In this document: positions 14,487 through 26,090 of the stretch, in pieces
Layout: every line of letters starts with the position of its first letter
Position numbering within the stretch: position 1 is the first letter of the stretch
Source: Pelecanus crispus
Taxonomy: Eukaryota; Chordata; Aves; Pelecaniformes; Pelecanidae
Direction of reading: 5' to 3'
NCBI RefSeq assembly: GCF_030463565.1
Contig: NC_134653.1
Span: forward strand, 30,379,150 to 30,443,149
Length of the DNA stretch: 64,000 nucleotides
Notes under the pieces: model-generated
Told to the model about the DNA's origin: nothing
Databases searched by the model: none
What the model saw: only the letters and a program-made list of their open reading frames with translations
Made by a program: the position numbers and the translations under genes

Positions 14487-16364
14487 ACCAAAACCAACCA
14501 CACAACACAATCCTCAGTATTGCAATGATCAGAGGTTAATAAATTGTTTAATCATCGGACATTAAAATTTTCCTAATACATTGTTACCTAGTCAGTTAAG
14601 AGCCCAGGTCAGGAGAAACACAGATGGGTACTCTGCCCTTCCTCCTCTACCCATAAGATAGGCAGCCTCTAGAACTGCCGCGTGAGCACAATCCTTGGTG
14701 ACATTCACATCGTTTATTACCATATATAAAAGGAGATCGTAAAAAAATGACAAATGCAAGTATTCTAATTACAAAACAGTCTTAGATTTTGACTTCTTTT
14801 ATGGACTTTTCATACTATGACACTCCAGAGTGACTTCGTTCTATGTCTTATATATATTGGAAAAGAAACATTTAGCTTAGAATTAGTTCAGAGCATGGTC
14901 TGAAAGAGAACAGACTAAAGTTCACGAGTATATTTTCAACTATACACCTATCAAAAGTGAATTACAGGCTACGTCTTCTGTTTAAATAGGATTCCTACCA
15001 CTTTATTCTAAAGTAGAAAGGCTTTATAGATTTACTAGCTAATAAATATCCTTAATAATTTTTACAGAAAAAGGTATAGCATACAGTGAAGAAAATCTTA
15101 CAAAGAAAAAAAAAGTTTATAAATTCTTGAAAGATTTTTTGGGAAAAAATCTTTACCTGGATTAAGTTGCCAGGCAACTCTATTAGGATTTCTGCCATAC
15201 ATTGCCTGTTTCCCTACCACACCCTAAAAATGTCACAGGAAAACAAAGAAAAATACTATTTTCATGTGGTCATTGAAAAGATGCAAAGCCTTCTAATTTA
15301 TGGAAGAGAGACAAGGAAAAGAAAATACCAACAACCTTCAATTCTGGCAAAAAGTACCTCTGAAGCAGCTAAAAAACTTCACATTTACCCTGGAAACATA
15401 GTTTACCTCTTCAGCCTACCATGAAAATTGCCTGCAATTACCACAGTGGAATAAAGCATCAGTTTTGACAAAATATCAATTGCTATATGCTGCAATTCTT
15501 TTAACGCAGTACCAGGATTTTATCATGACTGATAATTATATTCAAGCTAAAGTATACTACTGAACTCTGAAGAATCAAATCTGTAGGTATAATACAAGGT
15601 TATGGTATCTCATAATGGTATAGAAGAGCTCCGCCATCTGCCAAGTGTGATTTCCCTTAATCCCATTCCTCACACACAAGTCAAAATCATACGGATTACG
15701 CCACAGAAATAGAAGTCAAGTCAATACCTGAATCCACAAGATTAATCCCCTACCTTCAGACGGGAGAAATGCAAGAACAGTAACAATGCTGCAAACAGAC
15801 TCAGGAAGGCAAAGCTTTTCACACGACTCGATGGAACACCACACAGGAAATAAAGTGATTTCACAGATTAGCTTCACCCTTTCAGAATCCTGATTTTGCT
15901 CCCTCCCAAATCCAAGCGCAGCACCCCATGCAAATTCAGGGAACTGGGAACTGACCTCCACGTGATCTTTTGGATCAGCTATTTCTACCCATAAGCAGAA
16001 CTCCCCATCCCTCCATCCGCACGTAAATCACTTATATTTGGAGTTAGGAGGGAAAAAATGGACAAATGAGTTGCATAACACAAGAGAGCAATAAAAATCT
16101 GCCCACCCAAATGTCAGACATGCTTCTACAGTAAAAACATATACACACGCAGGGGGCCGATATGCCAACCGGCAAAGGTATGCACATCCGCAATTAAAAA
16201 GAACCAGCGGGATGACCTTAAACTGGCGCTTAAAACGAAGTCTAGAGAGGATTTCCTAAAGTCCCAGGCAGAAGTGAGGCACATTCCGCGCTTCTGAAAT
16301 GCCCGTGTCCCTTCTGCAGGTTGCTGTTAAACCAAGTAGTGGTCGACAGGGCTGTAAACTCTTC

Positions 16365-16394
16365 GGGGGGGTGGGGGGGGGGAAAGGGAGGGGT
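16365..16394 (+). repeat. G-run, possible G-quadruplex
   Basis: Seven G, a T, ten G, AAA, GGG, A, GGGG: at least four runs of three or more G with short spacers, which meets the usual G-quadruplex pattern. It lies about 600 bases downstream of the putative minus-strand donor, in the edge of the CpG-rich region. Confidence 0.6.
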
Positions 16395-16583
16395 GTCTTT
16401 ATTTGTCCATTTGGGAACGCCAAGCACCTTATCATCCCTAATCCAGAGGGGAACAGATAGCTGCAGTGCTTACAAAAATCATCTCGGATTACAAAATAAG
16501 GCTCTAATCCGCAGCGCTCGCCACAACATTACACCCACGAACCACCAGAATCCCCACGCAGCTACCTCTGACCGCACGCAATT

Positions 16584-16635
16584 AAAAAAAAAAGCATTTA
16601 AATTAAAAAAAAAAAGGGTTTTTTTTTTTTTTTTT
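16584..16635. repeat. A-runs followed by T-run at CpG island border
   Basis: Two A-runs of 10-11 bases and, three bases later, a T-run of 17. The second A-run and the T-run form an inverted homopolymer pair that could fold. It marks the border between AT-rich and CpG-rich DNA. Confidence 0.85.
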
Positions 16636-16798
16636 CTTTTGCACTCGGAGCACACGCACACACGCGGGGACCCAACTTAGCCCCTCGCCCTTGGCTCTGA
16701 CGCAGTGGAAAAAATAAAATAAGCAGCGGGGTGATCCCAGGATCCCCGTGTGTGGTCCCCTCGCTGCTGGGGAACCGGGAGCAGCACAGGGAACGCTG

Positions 16799-16872
16799 CC
16801 CCGGGACCCCCCCCCCCCGCCTTCCCCCGGGCCGGAGGCCCGGGGGAAGGCGGGGGGGGGGGGGTCCCGGGG
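16799..16872. repeat. Long GC inverted repeat with 3-base loop
   Basis: The left arm is 16799-16833 (35 bases), the loop GGA is 16834-16836, and the right arm is 16837-16872 (36 bases). The arms are exact reverse complements except for one base in run length (12 C against 13 G). It would form a very stable hairpin. It may be a true palindrome or an assembly or polishing artefact at a homopolymer. Confidence 0.9.
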
Positions 16873-16996
16873 CGAGGGTCCCCTCAGTGTGAGTGAACCG
16901 GACCCGCCCGGTGCCCCACCGGGCCGGGCCGCCTTTGTCCCGCCGCCACCAGCGCGGTTCCGCGCCCCTCACCGGGGACCCACCGCCGGCACTTAC

Positions 16997-17100
16997 CCTG
17001 AGGGGGCACCGGCTCTTCCCTCAGAAGGGCCGACGCCAGCCCCGCCGCACCGGGGAAGTTGCTAACTAAAGTTTGAGGACGGCGGAGCCCAGCGGCCTGC
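16997..17100 (-). other. Putative first exon of a leftward gene (KIAA1671?)
   Basis: On the minus strand CCCCTCAGG is followed by GTAAGTG at 16996-16990, a near-perfect splice donor in the middle of the CpG island. The exon would end at 16997; its start is unknown and 17100 is nominal. No protein is recognisable, so it is probably untranslated. In mammals KIAA1671 follows SGSM1 in the same orientation and begins with an untranslated exon and a long intron, which matches this layout. This is inference from gene order. Confidence 0.5.
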
Positions 17101-17411
17101 CCGGCTGAGGTGAGCGGCGGCCGGGCACGGCCGGACACCCCCACCCGGAGGCGGGGCGGGACGGGGCGGAGCGGGAGCCGCCCCTCCGCGCTCCCCAGGG
17201 CGAGGGGCTGCCCGGGGGGGGCGGGCAGCGGGAAGGCCGCGGAGGGGAGGGGGTAGGGAGGGCCGCGCCGAGGTGCCGTGCCCCGCCCCGGTCCCCGGGT
17301 CGCCTCCCGGGCTGCGGGGCGGGCCCGGTCCTCGGGCCCCGGCGCCAGGAGCCGCCGGCCGCGGCGCGCGCGCAGCCCGGGCCCGGCCCCGGCCCCGCGG
17401 GAAGCGCCTCT

Positions 17412-17425
17412 GTTGCCATGGCGAC
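17412..17425. promoter_or_regulatory. RFX X-box-like palindrome
   Basis: GTTGCCATGGCGAC differs by one base from the palindromic X-box GTTGCCATGGCAAC bound by RFX factors. It lies in the CpG island about 415 bases upstream of the minus-strand splice donor. RFX sites are common in promoters of ciliary and neuronal genes. The ATG inside it also opens a 69-codon plus-strand frame of no recognisable identity. Confidence 0.55.
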
Positions 17426-17961
17426 CGCGCGGCTCCGCCGGGGTGGGCGGGGCCCGGCGCGCGCAGCCCGGTGGCCGTTCCGGGCTGGCTCCGCCCCCTC
17501 CACCTGCGCCCCTTCCCCCCCCCCCAACCACCACCATCCCCCGGTGGCCCCGGGCGCGGCGCGGAGGCCGCGGGTTCGCGTCCCGGCCCTGGCCCGCGGT
17601 GCCAACGCCCCCGCCCCGGCCCCCTGAGGGAGAGGGCCCGAACGAGCGCAGGCGCCCCTCGGCAGGCCGCAGCGCTCGGCCGCTGCCCTTCCGCCTCCCC
17701 TAAGGAAAGCACAACCCCTGCCCCTCCGCCCAGCCGCCCCCCGGGCCTCTCACCCTCCCGGGCAGGTGCTGGGTGAGGAACACCCCGGGCGGGGGTGGCC
17801 CTTCCGGGTGTGCTTTCTGCCACCATTGTCCAGGACTTCCTGGCTGGGCTGCAGAGAGGGACCCTGTGAGATCCTCCCCGCTACCTCTGCCAGAGCAGCG
17901 GCCGCATGTGAGCAGGTGCTCAAATGGTGGCCTGGAAGGCGCAGGAGCCCAGTCCAGGGAG

Positions 17962-18062
17962 CGCATCCCCTCAGACCCGCATTCCCCAGAAATGGGGAAC
18001 ATTTCTCCTCAGACCGAGGAGCGTTTCTCCTCAGACCGGGGAGGGCGCGTTTCTCCTCAGCC
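17962..18062. repeat. Degenerate tandem repeat at CpG island edge
   Basis: The unit TTTCTCCTCAGACCG(A/G)GGAG occurs about three times with variable spacing (18001-18062), and a weaker copy (CATCCCCTCAGACCCG) lies just before. Each copy contains a TCTCCTCAG string resembling a splice acceptor. Confidence 0.7.
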
Positions 18063-19054
18063 AAACTCAACCCCCCCACACCCCGAGGAATGGCATCCAA
18101 GTCACTGAATCTGCCCTCAGGCACCTCCGTTGCCCTCTCCAAGGCCGTGCCACGGTTGTAGTAATTCAAATCCTCCAAATGCTGCTTTTCGTCATTACAA
18201 AAGGTGTGGTTTCATGTGACGGAGGAGTCCAAAGTCGGCTCTGAGACAGGGCCGGCACAGAGGCTCGTGACTCATGGCAGGCGGGCAGTGCCCACGCTGC
18301 AGCCTGGAGAGAAAGGAGGGCCCGCCCGGCAGCGGGCATCGCGGCGGGGGGCCAGGAGGGCCAATATGGAGGCTTGCAGGAGAAGGCAGCTCCGCATCCT
18401 CATCCCAGCTCTTAGCAGGACCTTGAAAGTTCAGGCAGCAGGTCCCGTCTCCCTGCCGTCAGTGAGGAACTTACTAATCTGCCATTAACCAGCCCTCGAG
18501 GGAGCCAGTTGAAATCTTGCCTCTTTTGCAGAGGTTGGGGGTCCTGAGCAAATCAGACTGACTGATCACTCTGTGACCCGTTCCCGAACTGCAAGAGGGA
18601 GGTGACACTTCCTCGGCATGCCTCAGCTATATGGGTGCACGGTGGCTGCCTCTCAGCAGGTGCATGGATGGGGGCCAGCGGAAAGGTTTCAGCAGCAGAA
18701 GCATCCAGCTCTGCAACAGCTGCATGAATAAAAGAGCGTGCCTCACCTCCTCTGTCCCCACCCTTGTTGTATACGCCCACATTCCATTTAAATTCAGATC
18801 CCTTTCCCACAGACCCCCCCTTGCTACCAAATCAGGATAATATATGTTTTCCCCACCTTAGCAAGCCTTTTATCTTCACCACACAGGCAAGCACAAAGGG
18901 ATCCCAATTCCATGACTCATTTGCCTTTCTCTTTTCCAGAAACCAAGACATAACCCATCCCTTCATCCACCTATCCCCCCCCAGCACCTCTCCCCGGCAG
19001 CCTGGCAGCAGCACCTCCATGCCAGCGCCCACCCTGCAGCTCAGGCTGTTGCTG

Positions 19055-19094
19055 TATGGAAGAGGGTGAGCCCTTATGGAAGAGGGTGAGCCAT
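19055..19094. repeat. Two-copy 20-bp tandem repeat
   Basis: TATGGAAGAGGGTGAGCCCT is repeated directly with one mismatch. Short and without evident function. Confidence 0.9.
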
Positions 19095-22000
19095 GGCTCG
19101 GACCAGTGCCTCTGCACAGAGGTGTTGCTCCTTCTTACACCTCTTTGAAGGGGTTCTTCTTCCACCCGTGGCTTGGGAAACCCTGCTCTAGCACACGGGG
19201 CTTTCAGCAAGTAATGCGAAACAGTGAAATTGTCTGATCAGTTATTCAGGAGCCGCTGTAATGGCAGCACCCTCCACAAGAACACCTACATGCGTCAACA
19301 CAGCAAGAGACGAGAGAACTTGGCCAAGCCAGGCTCCGGAGGCTACATACCCCCTGGGAGGCTGCATTCAAATGGACGACTTCAAGAGGAGCAGACGCGT
19401 TCCCAAGAAGCTGCTGCCGCGTTTCCCACTGACTGAGGAGAAACCTCAGCGTGTGCCTTTGCGAATGCCCAGGGAGATGAGACCTGGGAGCTTCAAAGTA
19501 GCCACAAAAACTCTCGATGCTTCAAGCCACGGCAGGCCAGAGGCAGCAGCTGCACCTGCGGGATTGCAGAGCTGCAGGGTAGATGCAGTGGCACAGAGCA
19601 GGCCTGGTCTTGACGAGCCTCCAGTGCAAGGCAGGAGGAGCCACATCCTCACCCTCACTCAGCCTCTGCTGCCCTGGGGACATTCCAACGGTGTGGGAAA
19701 GGGAACGGCTGTCGTGCGGGTCCAGCACAGAGCGGGGAGCCGTGGGACCTGCGATGCTGCTGCAGGGAGCCGGGTACCCCACCAGCCGTCACGCTCAGCC
19801 CTCGCACCCCAGCTCCGGCACCAGGCAGGAGAACCATCACCCCACTGCCACCCCACCGCTGCGGCTCCCTCGGGCAAGCGCAGGACCTAACGTGTGGCAC
19901 GCAGCCCTGGCTCCAGGAAGGGTTTCTTCCCCCATGCTCTCTCCCTACCTGAGACCCTGCGTGAACCTTTCTCCCACTGTGTTTATCAGCAAGTATTGGA
20001 CTAGAGTTAACCGCAATCTAGGGGCAGAGTTAAATGCAGAGTCCTGTCCTATCACCCCACGTATATAAATTCAAGCTGTAATTCCACCCTGTGGTGTGGA
20101 TGGCAAGAGCAAACAGACACTGCCAGACCCATCTCACACAGACATTTGAGCTTTGAACCTTTGGTTTATGATTTCACCAGAACTGTCAGTGCAATGATAT
20201 GCAAGCAATATACAGTGAAGGAGTGCTTGTACTCGGAAAAAATGACAGGCCCCTTATCTATGAGATGTTCTATTTTTTAAACACAAACATTCTTTGCCGT
20301 CAGACCAACAAAAGGCTCTGCCAGGGTGATGGACCAGTTTACTAGCAGCTCCACTTCTCAGATGGGTAATGCCACCGTTTCTCCTCTCTACCATACAATT
20401 AACTTCCAGGGTGGGACCTTTTCAGAATTAAACTAAGAATTGCATAAAACAGTGAATAACAGCAAATGTTGCACGTCCCATGAGGCTGCTCTGGTGATCT
20501 GGTTCCTCTCGCATAGTCTGTCAGTGCCCTATAGTGGAGAAATGGGTTAATTGCATACGCCACATGGAGCGACTGTCAAACTGCTGTGTTACACTCCTGC
20601 AAACCTGAGGTCGGGCCACAGAAGCCGGTGGGGAGATCCCAGGCAAACACCATCGCCGCTTCCTAACAGCAGCTGGCCTGCTGCCTCCATGGGGACAACA
20701 GTCTGCTCCCGCCTCACCTCTGCTGTAACAGCAGCCAGGCTCTGCCTGACTTCAGCGGCTGCAATGGCAAGATTCCCTCCTTTGTTCCAGCCATTAACAA
20801 TCTCCATCTCTTCCGCCGAGCAAGTTGTTCCTGTTATGGAGAGATGGAGATATATGCAAAACCACTTCATTGGATCTGGGGAACAAGCATCTGCTCTTCT
20901 CAGGCCCACGTGGGTTTGAAATGCTCTGGCCCTAAGCAGTGAAGCACTCCTGTGTCCCGTCTTGCAACCCTCCACGAAGCAAATGCTCCCATGAAAGCCA
21001 AAACTATCAGTGAAGGTTCAAGATGAGGCCCCAGGAAGAACCGGCCAGGAACTCGCTGCACATCTCAGGCATTAAGTACTGCAGGAAGGTGCTCCGCTGC
21101 CAACTACAGATAATCTGCAAAAAGGAAAGCAGAAAATCCTCCTACTCCCCATCACTACCACGGCAGGGGTCCTTAAAAGCTCCTTTCCCGCCTCTTCACG
21201 TTCATCCACCGTGAAAATCGGTGCAGAGCTACGCAGAGAGCACTAAGTGCCCGGCTCGGACCACAGCGGAGGGGACAGCCCCAGCACAGCCCTCTGGATA
21301 AAAGCCTCACCAGCCACAGGACCCCACATTGCTTCCTCTCCCGCCCCCAAGTTTCACTCCTGATTTAAACAGGAGCAGGACTGGGAGAAGGAACATGGAA
21401 GAGAGAGTCCTCATTTAGTGGGAAGAGTCTGTAAAACACACAGTCCAACATCAGCCAGCTCGCTTTGACCATCATTTGCGCCCTCGCAAAGGTTGAGCTC
21501 TGCCAGGGTACAGGCCTGGAAGGGGCATCACCCCTCCGATGGGTGCACAGTGCCTTGTGGGATTATACCTTCCATACCCACAGAATACTTCTTCCTCCAG
21601 AAAGGAGTAATTCGGGAAGGCAGAGGTTGCTGCTGAAAGCAGCAATAGCCAGAAATCCTTGACAAAAAAACAGGAATAATTGAGCATCAAATTTGTATGT
21701 ATAATGCTCTTCAGTAGGAAGGAGATGTTAGATTGCACTGTAGTGGAGGTTTTATTGCATCAGAGTCAAAAATCAGTGGGTGTGGAATTTTTGTCAATTA
21801 TATAATCTCTGGTGGTTTTGGCTCCTCTGGTTTGGGCGAGGACACAGCATCCATCCCAGTCGGAGGCCCGCCCTGTGCTATCAGCAAGCAGCACATGGTC
21901 AGACGTGGGGGGACTGTGGTGAGAACAAAGGAAAGCAGATTTCCTGGGAGTCTGGTTTTGTTTTCCCAAGCAGAAGAGTGACTCAGATTTCAGCTCGCGC

Positions 22001-22970
22001 TCCTGTAACTCAGCCAACAACACCACATTGTTAGTCAAAATGATAAAGGAGAGTATCTTTGTTCCACTTGCTGAACTAATAAAAGCTCAAATAAACTTGT
22101 TCACCCAACAGCCAGCTCAGTCGCTAAACCAGAGACCATGCGCTGAACCCCAAGACCCCTCACAGTGACGAGAGCCTCTTGCTCCTGAACAGCCTCGCTG
22201 AACTCCTGGAAGCTCCTTGGCAAATACGCTTCTGTCTAAACCAGCACAGATGATCTCAGTTTGTGCATTATCATGGTTGAGAGCTTTCTGCTAAATATCG
22301 TGAATGCTCACATGTCATTCTAATGCAGCTGATAAAAGTGTTGCAGAAATGCTTTCACTTTCTGAGAAATGCTCCACGAAAAAGCACTCTACTTCCTTGA
22401 GCTTAAGGACCGGCTTAACACATCCCTGCTCCTTTGTCTCCTGTATATGAGCTTGTTTTTCATGGCTGTGAGGTACATCCACAGATCTTTGGAAATACCA
22501 TAGCACGAATTGCTCCATCACAGCCACCGCCCACAAATCTAGCAAAAGGAGACTCCAAATCCCAGGCTGGCAAAGCCCGTCGCTATTGCGCAGACCTCCG
22601 GCTCTCGGGGCTGCTGGGCCGGGTAGGGGCCCAAGGCTGTCAGCGCCGTTTGTGCTACTGCACCTTACCCTGGCATCAGGGTACGTTAGCGGTGCCCGTG
22701 CAAACCGTGCCATACTGGTGCAAAATGGGGCTCTCTGAAGGATTCACCCAGGTATTGCTACAGCCAGTTGTGGGTAAGCCTTTGAGTACTGGCTTTATTT
22801 TCCCTAGAAAAAAGGGCATCTTTGAAATACGTGTTAGAACACCTTAAACAAGTCAGGTGCAGCTGAAGGTGTTAACATGACAGAGCAGACCTTAGCCGAA
22901 GTCGATGTTTAGACTAGAAGTACTTTGTGCTGAGATTTAACATGTTCATTCATGCATGTTAACGATGTGC

Positions 22971-23036
22971 TATAAATACCCCTGGTCCTTCTCAGGCGCT
23001 GCGGCCACGGCCGAGGCGCTGCGCAGGTGCCACGTG
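22971..23036 (+). promoter_or_regulatory. TATA-like element followed by GC-rich start and E-box
   Basis: TATAAATA at 22971-22978 is followed about 30 bases later by an abrupt GC-rich segment, with a CACGTG E-box at 23031-23036. It could be a plus-strand core promoter. The 150-codon frame starting at 23027 has no recognisable similarity, so the call is tentative. Confidence 0.22.
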
Positions 23037-23704
23037 CCGCGACGTTGCGGGGAGGGTGCGTTAGGACAAGCGCTGGCAGCCGCGCTGCCGGGCTCACCAA
23101 GACAGCCCCTCGGCTGCCCCCTCACCCCCATCAGACACAGCCATCGCCTTGGGCTGCCCCGGGCATGTGCCACGGAAAACTGGTTTGTCAGCTGCAGTTG
23201 CTGCATTGGCACAGGCGGCCTAAGGGCTCAGACTCACGCAGCCGAGGATCAAAATGGACCGCGGAAAATACTGGGGCTGCCACCACCCCTCCCGCCCTCG
23301 GAGGAGCTGCCACCCTCCGACACCATCTGATGGTGAAGCATCTCCCAAAGTGCCCTTGTTTGCAGCCCAGTGCACAACTTTGGGAACAGTTCTGCCTGCA
23401 GCGGACGGAAAGTTGCTACCGTTCAGGAGCTGCTTTGCAGGCTGTTGTCTCCTCCGCTGCATGGAGGTGGCAATTCTGATGGAAATTGCAGTGGTTGTAC
23501 CAACTTAAGTACACTTCAAAGCACAACCTCGGGACATCTGCTTTTGTGAGAAAGTATCCCGAGTTAAAAATTAATGACATTCACTTTTAGGATCATTTAC
23601 TTTCCTCCATCTAAACAGCAGGATTTTTGCCAGTCTCTCTGCACCATGAATGCAGAGCGTTTCCACTTTTGCACGTTGGGGACCTGGCCTCTAGTGATTA
23701 GATT

Positions 23705-23945
23705 GCCAATTAATATTGGGTAATTAACACATTCACAAGGGCTGGTTGAATCCCACCCTGACATTTTGCGAACTATGCGTGTTTGGGGAGTGTCTTCATC
23801 AGCCTTTTGAAGTTCTTAACCGTGAGCTCCCTGGCAATCAATTAGCCTGCACTAAAAACTGGTGCTGTGCCATTAGAGCAAACATGCCCCAAGAAGCAAA
23901 CATATTAAGGATTAATTAAATACCAGGTTTTATTTAATTAAGCCT
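23705..23945. promoter_or_regulatory. Homeodomain-motif-rich candidate conserved element
   Basis: Within 240 bases there are at least five TAAT/ATTA-core sites: CAATTAATATTG (23707-23718), TAATTAA (23721-23727), CAATTAG (23839-23845), ATTAATTAAA (23911-23920) and TTTAATTA (23933-23940). The setting is otherwise moderate in GC. This density and even base composition are typical of vertebrate enhancers. Conservation was not tested. Confidence 0.35.
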
Positions 23946-25511
23946 CTTCTCATAAGTACGTAGAGGCAGGAATCTGGAGCTAGCATCCAATCTCGCGTTC
24001 ACTTCTATCCCATTTTTAGAAATGGATTTAAGCTTGGTTGGTGCTGTTTAAAACATGACATTCAGGCTGATGCAAATCTGTTCTGCCTCCCCAGGGCGAG
24101 CGCAGGCACCGACAAGCACAACATTGTTAAAAGGTGGCTGATGGCACCGGGCGCTCCCAGGGTCAGGGTTCACTTCTTCCCCGTGCCCATGCATGACACG
24201 TGCCCCGGGGAGCGCTGGAAGCCCCCGTGAGCACCCAAAGACCTTCTGGAGTCTCCAGGGATGACAAGTGCCAGCCCTGAGCACAAGCAGGCACCTGTGA
24301 GCAGCTTGTCCTCCCGCCTTCCTCTCCTCTTTGCATTTTTTAATGAAAACATTGTCGCTCCTGTTACCTGCTTACCTGCAGCAAGAAAGGCACCGCAGCC
24401 TGTCATATGGCTACCAGTTTAAAGGCCTAGAGGTAGATCCAGGAAATAGCAAGGCAAGCTAATGACATCAAGTCCAAGGTCATTTTATGCACTGTTACAG
24501 ACAGCACTCCCTTGCCTTCCGCACACCCCGTCTGTGTTAGTGGACGATCACGCGCAGATATAAAAAAATCACCACCATGTCCTGGCTCTGGGCTGCCCCA
24601 CGGCCAGGAGCTGCCCTTGCACCAGGGCCCTCGGCCACCTTTCCATCGGCTGCACGTTGGTGCAATTCGCTCACTCCGTGCAGCAGCCGAGGATCTGGCC
24701 CAGCCGTTCCCTAGCACTGGCAGCCCTTCTTCCCCTCTTTAGGTGCTCTATTTCAGCTTAACAGTCATCAGTTTAAACTGCCCATGCTAACAGGGGGGGT
24801 ACCAGCGAGAGGAAGGATGGAGGTGGCTATCAGCAGGCTGAGAGCCGCAGGCAGCAGAGGCAAGGAGGTGTCGCTGCCTGGCTGCACGCAGCATCTGCCC
24901 GGGCAGGGACCGGGCCAGGCAGCAAGGCCACGGGCTGGCTGGACCGAGAAGGCCAAGAGACGCAATCGGGGAAGGCGAGGACCATGATGCAGATCAAAAC
25001 AAGCAACAGGGCAAGAGGGGAGAAGTGCAAAAGGCAGAAGAGGTTAACAGCGGGGTCCCTGGGAGAGGAGGGACTTGACAAGAGCAAAGGAGGGCTCTGT
25101 AAGCTGGACGCGTTGTGAAAATACAAATCTCCTCAGCAACGCAGTTCTAACGTCACCGCTCTGGCTGCTAGGGATCCTGCGGTGAGCGCTCCTCACCTGG
25201 CTGCCTCCGTGCCTCCGGGACCCTGGACCCAGCCCTCGGCTCTGCGGAGCAAAGCTGTTCTCCACCTCCTGCGGAGCGACGGACTGGCTCTGGGAACGGG
25301 ACTGGGTGTGTGCGGAGCTGCTGCAGGGTTTGAGAAAAGATGATCATGGGGAAAAGGCACCCGCGGCGAGCTCGGGGCGGTGGGATGCGGAGGGCTGCAG
25401 TTTCCCAGTGCTGGGTTGTGTCTCCCCAGCCCAGTTGCAACCCCCAGCTTCCCCTACCCACCGCAACCCCTGCCCACCCCCCGGCCGGCCCCGCTGCCGC
25501 CTGCTCTGTGC

Positions 25512-25516
25512 CCCAG
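25512..25516. repeat. Target-site duplication of solo LTR (left)
   Basis: CCCAG immediately before the LTR matches CCCAG at 26091-26095 immediately after it. The match shows both ends of the insertion are intact. Confidence 0.85.
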
Positions 25517-26090
25517 TGTTCTGGTTTTGGCTGGGATAGAGTTAATTTTCTTCCTAGTAGCTGGCATAGTGCTGTGTTTTGGATTTAGTAGGAGAAGAAT
25601 GCTGATAACACACTGATGTTTTAGTTGTTGCTAAGTACTGCTTATGCTAGTCAAGGACTTTTCAGCTTCCCATGCTCTGCCAGGTTCACAGGAAACTGGG
25701 AGGGGGCACAGCCGGGACAGCTGATCCAAACTGCCCAAAGGGCTATTCCATACCATACGGCGTCATGCTTAGTATAGAAACTGGGGGGAGTTGGCCGGGG
25801 AGCAGCGATCGCTGCTCGGGAACTGTCTGGGTATCGGTCGGCGGGTGGTGAGCAATTGCATTGTGCATCACTTGCTTTGTATATCATTATTATTATTGTT
25901 ATTATTATATTGTTATTATTACTACTACTATTGTACTTTATTTTGTTTCAATTATTAAACTGTTCTTATCTCAACCCAGGAGTGTTTCTTACTCTTACTC
26001 CTCCGATTCTCTCCCGCATCCCACCGGGGCAGGGGAAGTGAGCGAGCGGCTGCGTGGTGCCGAGCTGCTGGCTGGGGCTAAACCACGACA
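25517..26090 (+). mobile_element. Solo LTR of an avian endogenous retrovirus (ERVL-like)
   Basis: The element is 574 bases, begins TGTTCTGGTTTTGGC and ends AAACCACGACA, with the TG...CA termini and a short TGT/ACA inverted end. It is flanked by the 5-base duplication CCCAG (25512-25516 and 26091-26095). Inside are an ATT/ATTT microsatellite (about 25886-25935), an ATTAAA poly(A) signal near 25953, and a GC-rich 3' end. There is no gag, pol or env sequence. A 5-base duplication is typical of ERVL (class III); ERVK usually gives 6. A solo LTR arises by recombination between the two LTRs of a provirus. Confidence 0.9.

Larger units (their letters stand above)
1..16360. other. AT-rich non-coding region, probable long intron
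   Basis: No conserved protein can be recognised on either strand; open frames are short (up to 132 codons) and look random. Besides the SINE, a CR1 fragment and simple repeats, a minus-strand AATAAA lies at 5645-5650. If the leftward first exon at 16997 is real, this whole stretch is its first intron. Confidence 0.6.
16690..18000. promoter_or_regulatory. CpG island, probable promoter
   Basis: A sharp change from AT-rich DNA into about 1.3 kb that is very rich in G, C and CpG, with GC boxes (GGGGCGG, GGGCGGG) on both strands and no TATA box. It contains an X-box-like site, a strong minus-strand splice donor and a long GC hairpin. CpG islands of this size mark most housekeeping vertebrate promoters. 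The long open frames here (up to 254 codons) come from the lack of stop codons in GC-rich DNA. Confidence 0.85.
18070..25511. other. Non-coding stretch between CpG island and solo LTR
   Basis: No recognisable coding exon. GC-rich patches near 19.3-19.9, 23.0-23.4 and 24.5-25.5 kb give chance open frames of up to 209 codons without family motifs. A homeodomain-motif cluster and a TATA-like element are listed separately. Confidence 0.6.

Noticed and set aside
16884..17826. Several long open frames (217, 254 and 179 codons) in the CpG island
   Set aside because: They overlap one another on both strands, consist of Gly/Pro/Arg/Ala, and reflect the lack of stop codons in CG-rich DNA.
19261..19890. 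A 209-codon plus-strand frame as a novel protein
   Set aside because: Composition is random for GC-rich DNA, both strands are open over the same stretch, and there is no motif, promoter or splice support.
25517..26090. A full provirus
   Set aside because: There is only one LTR with flanking duplication directly on both sides and no internal retroviral genes, so it is a solo LTR.
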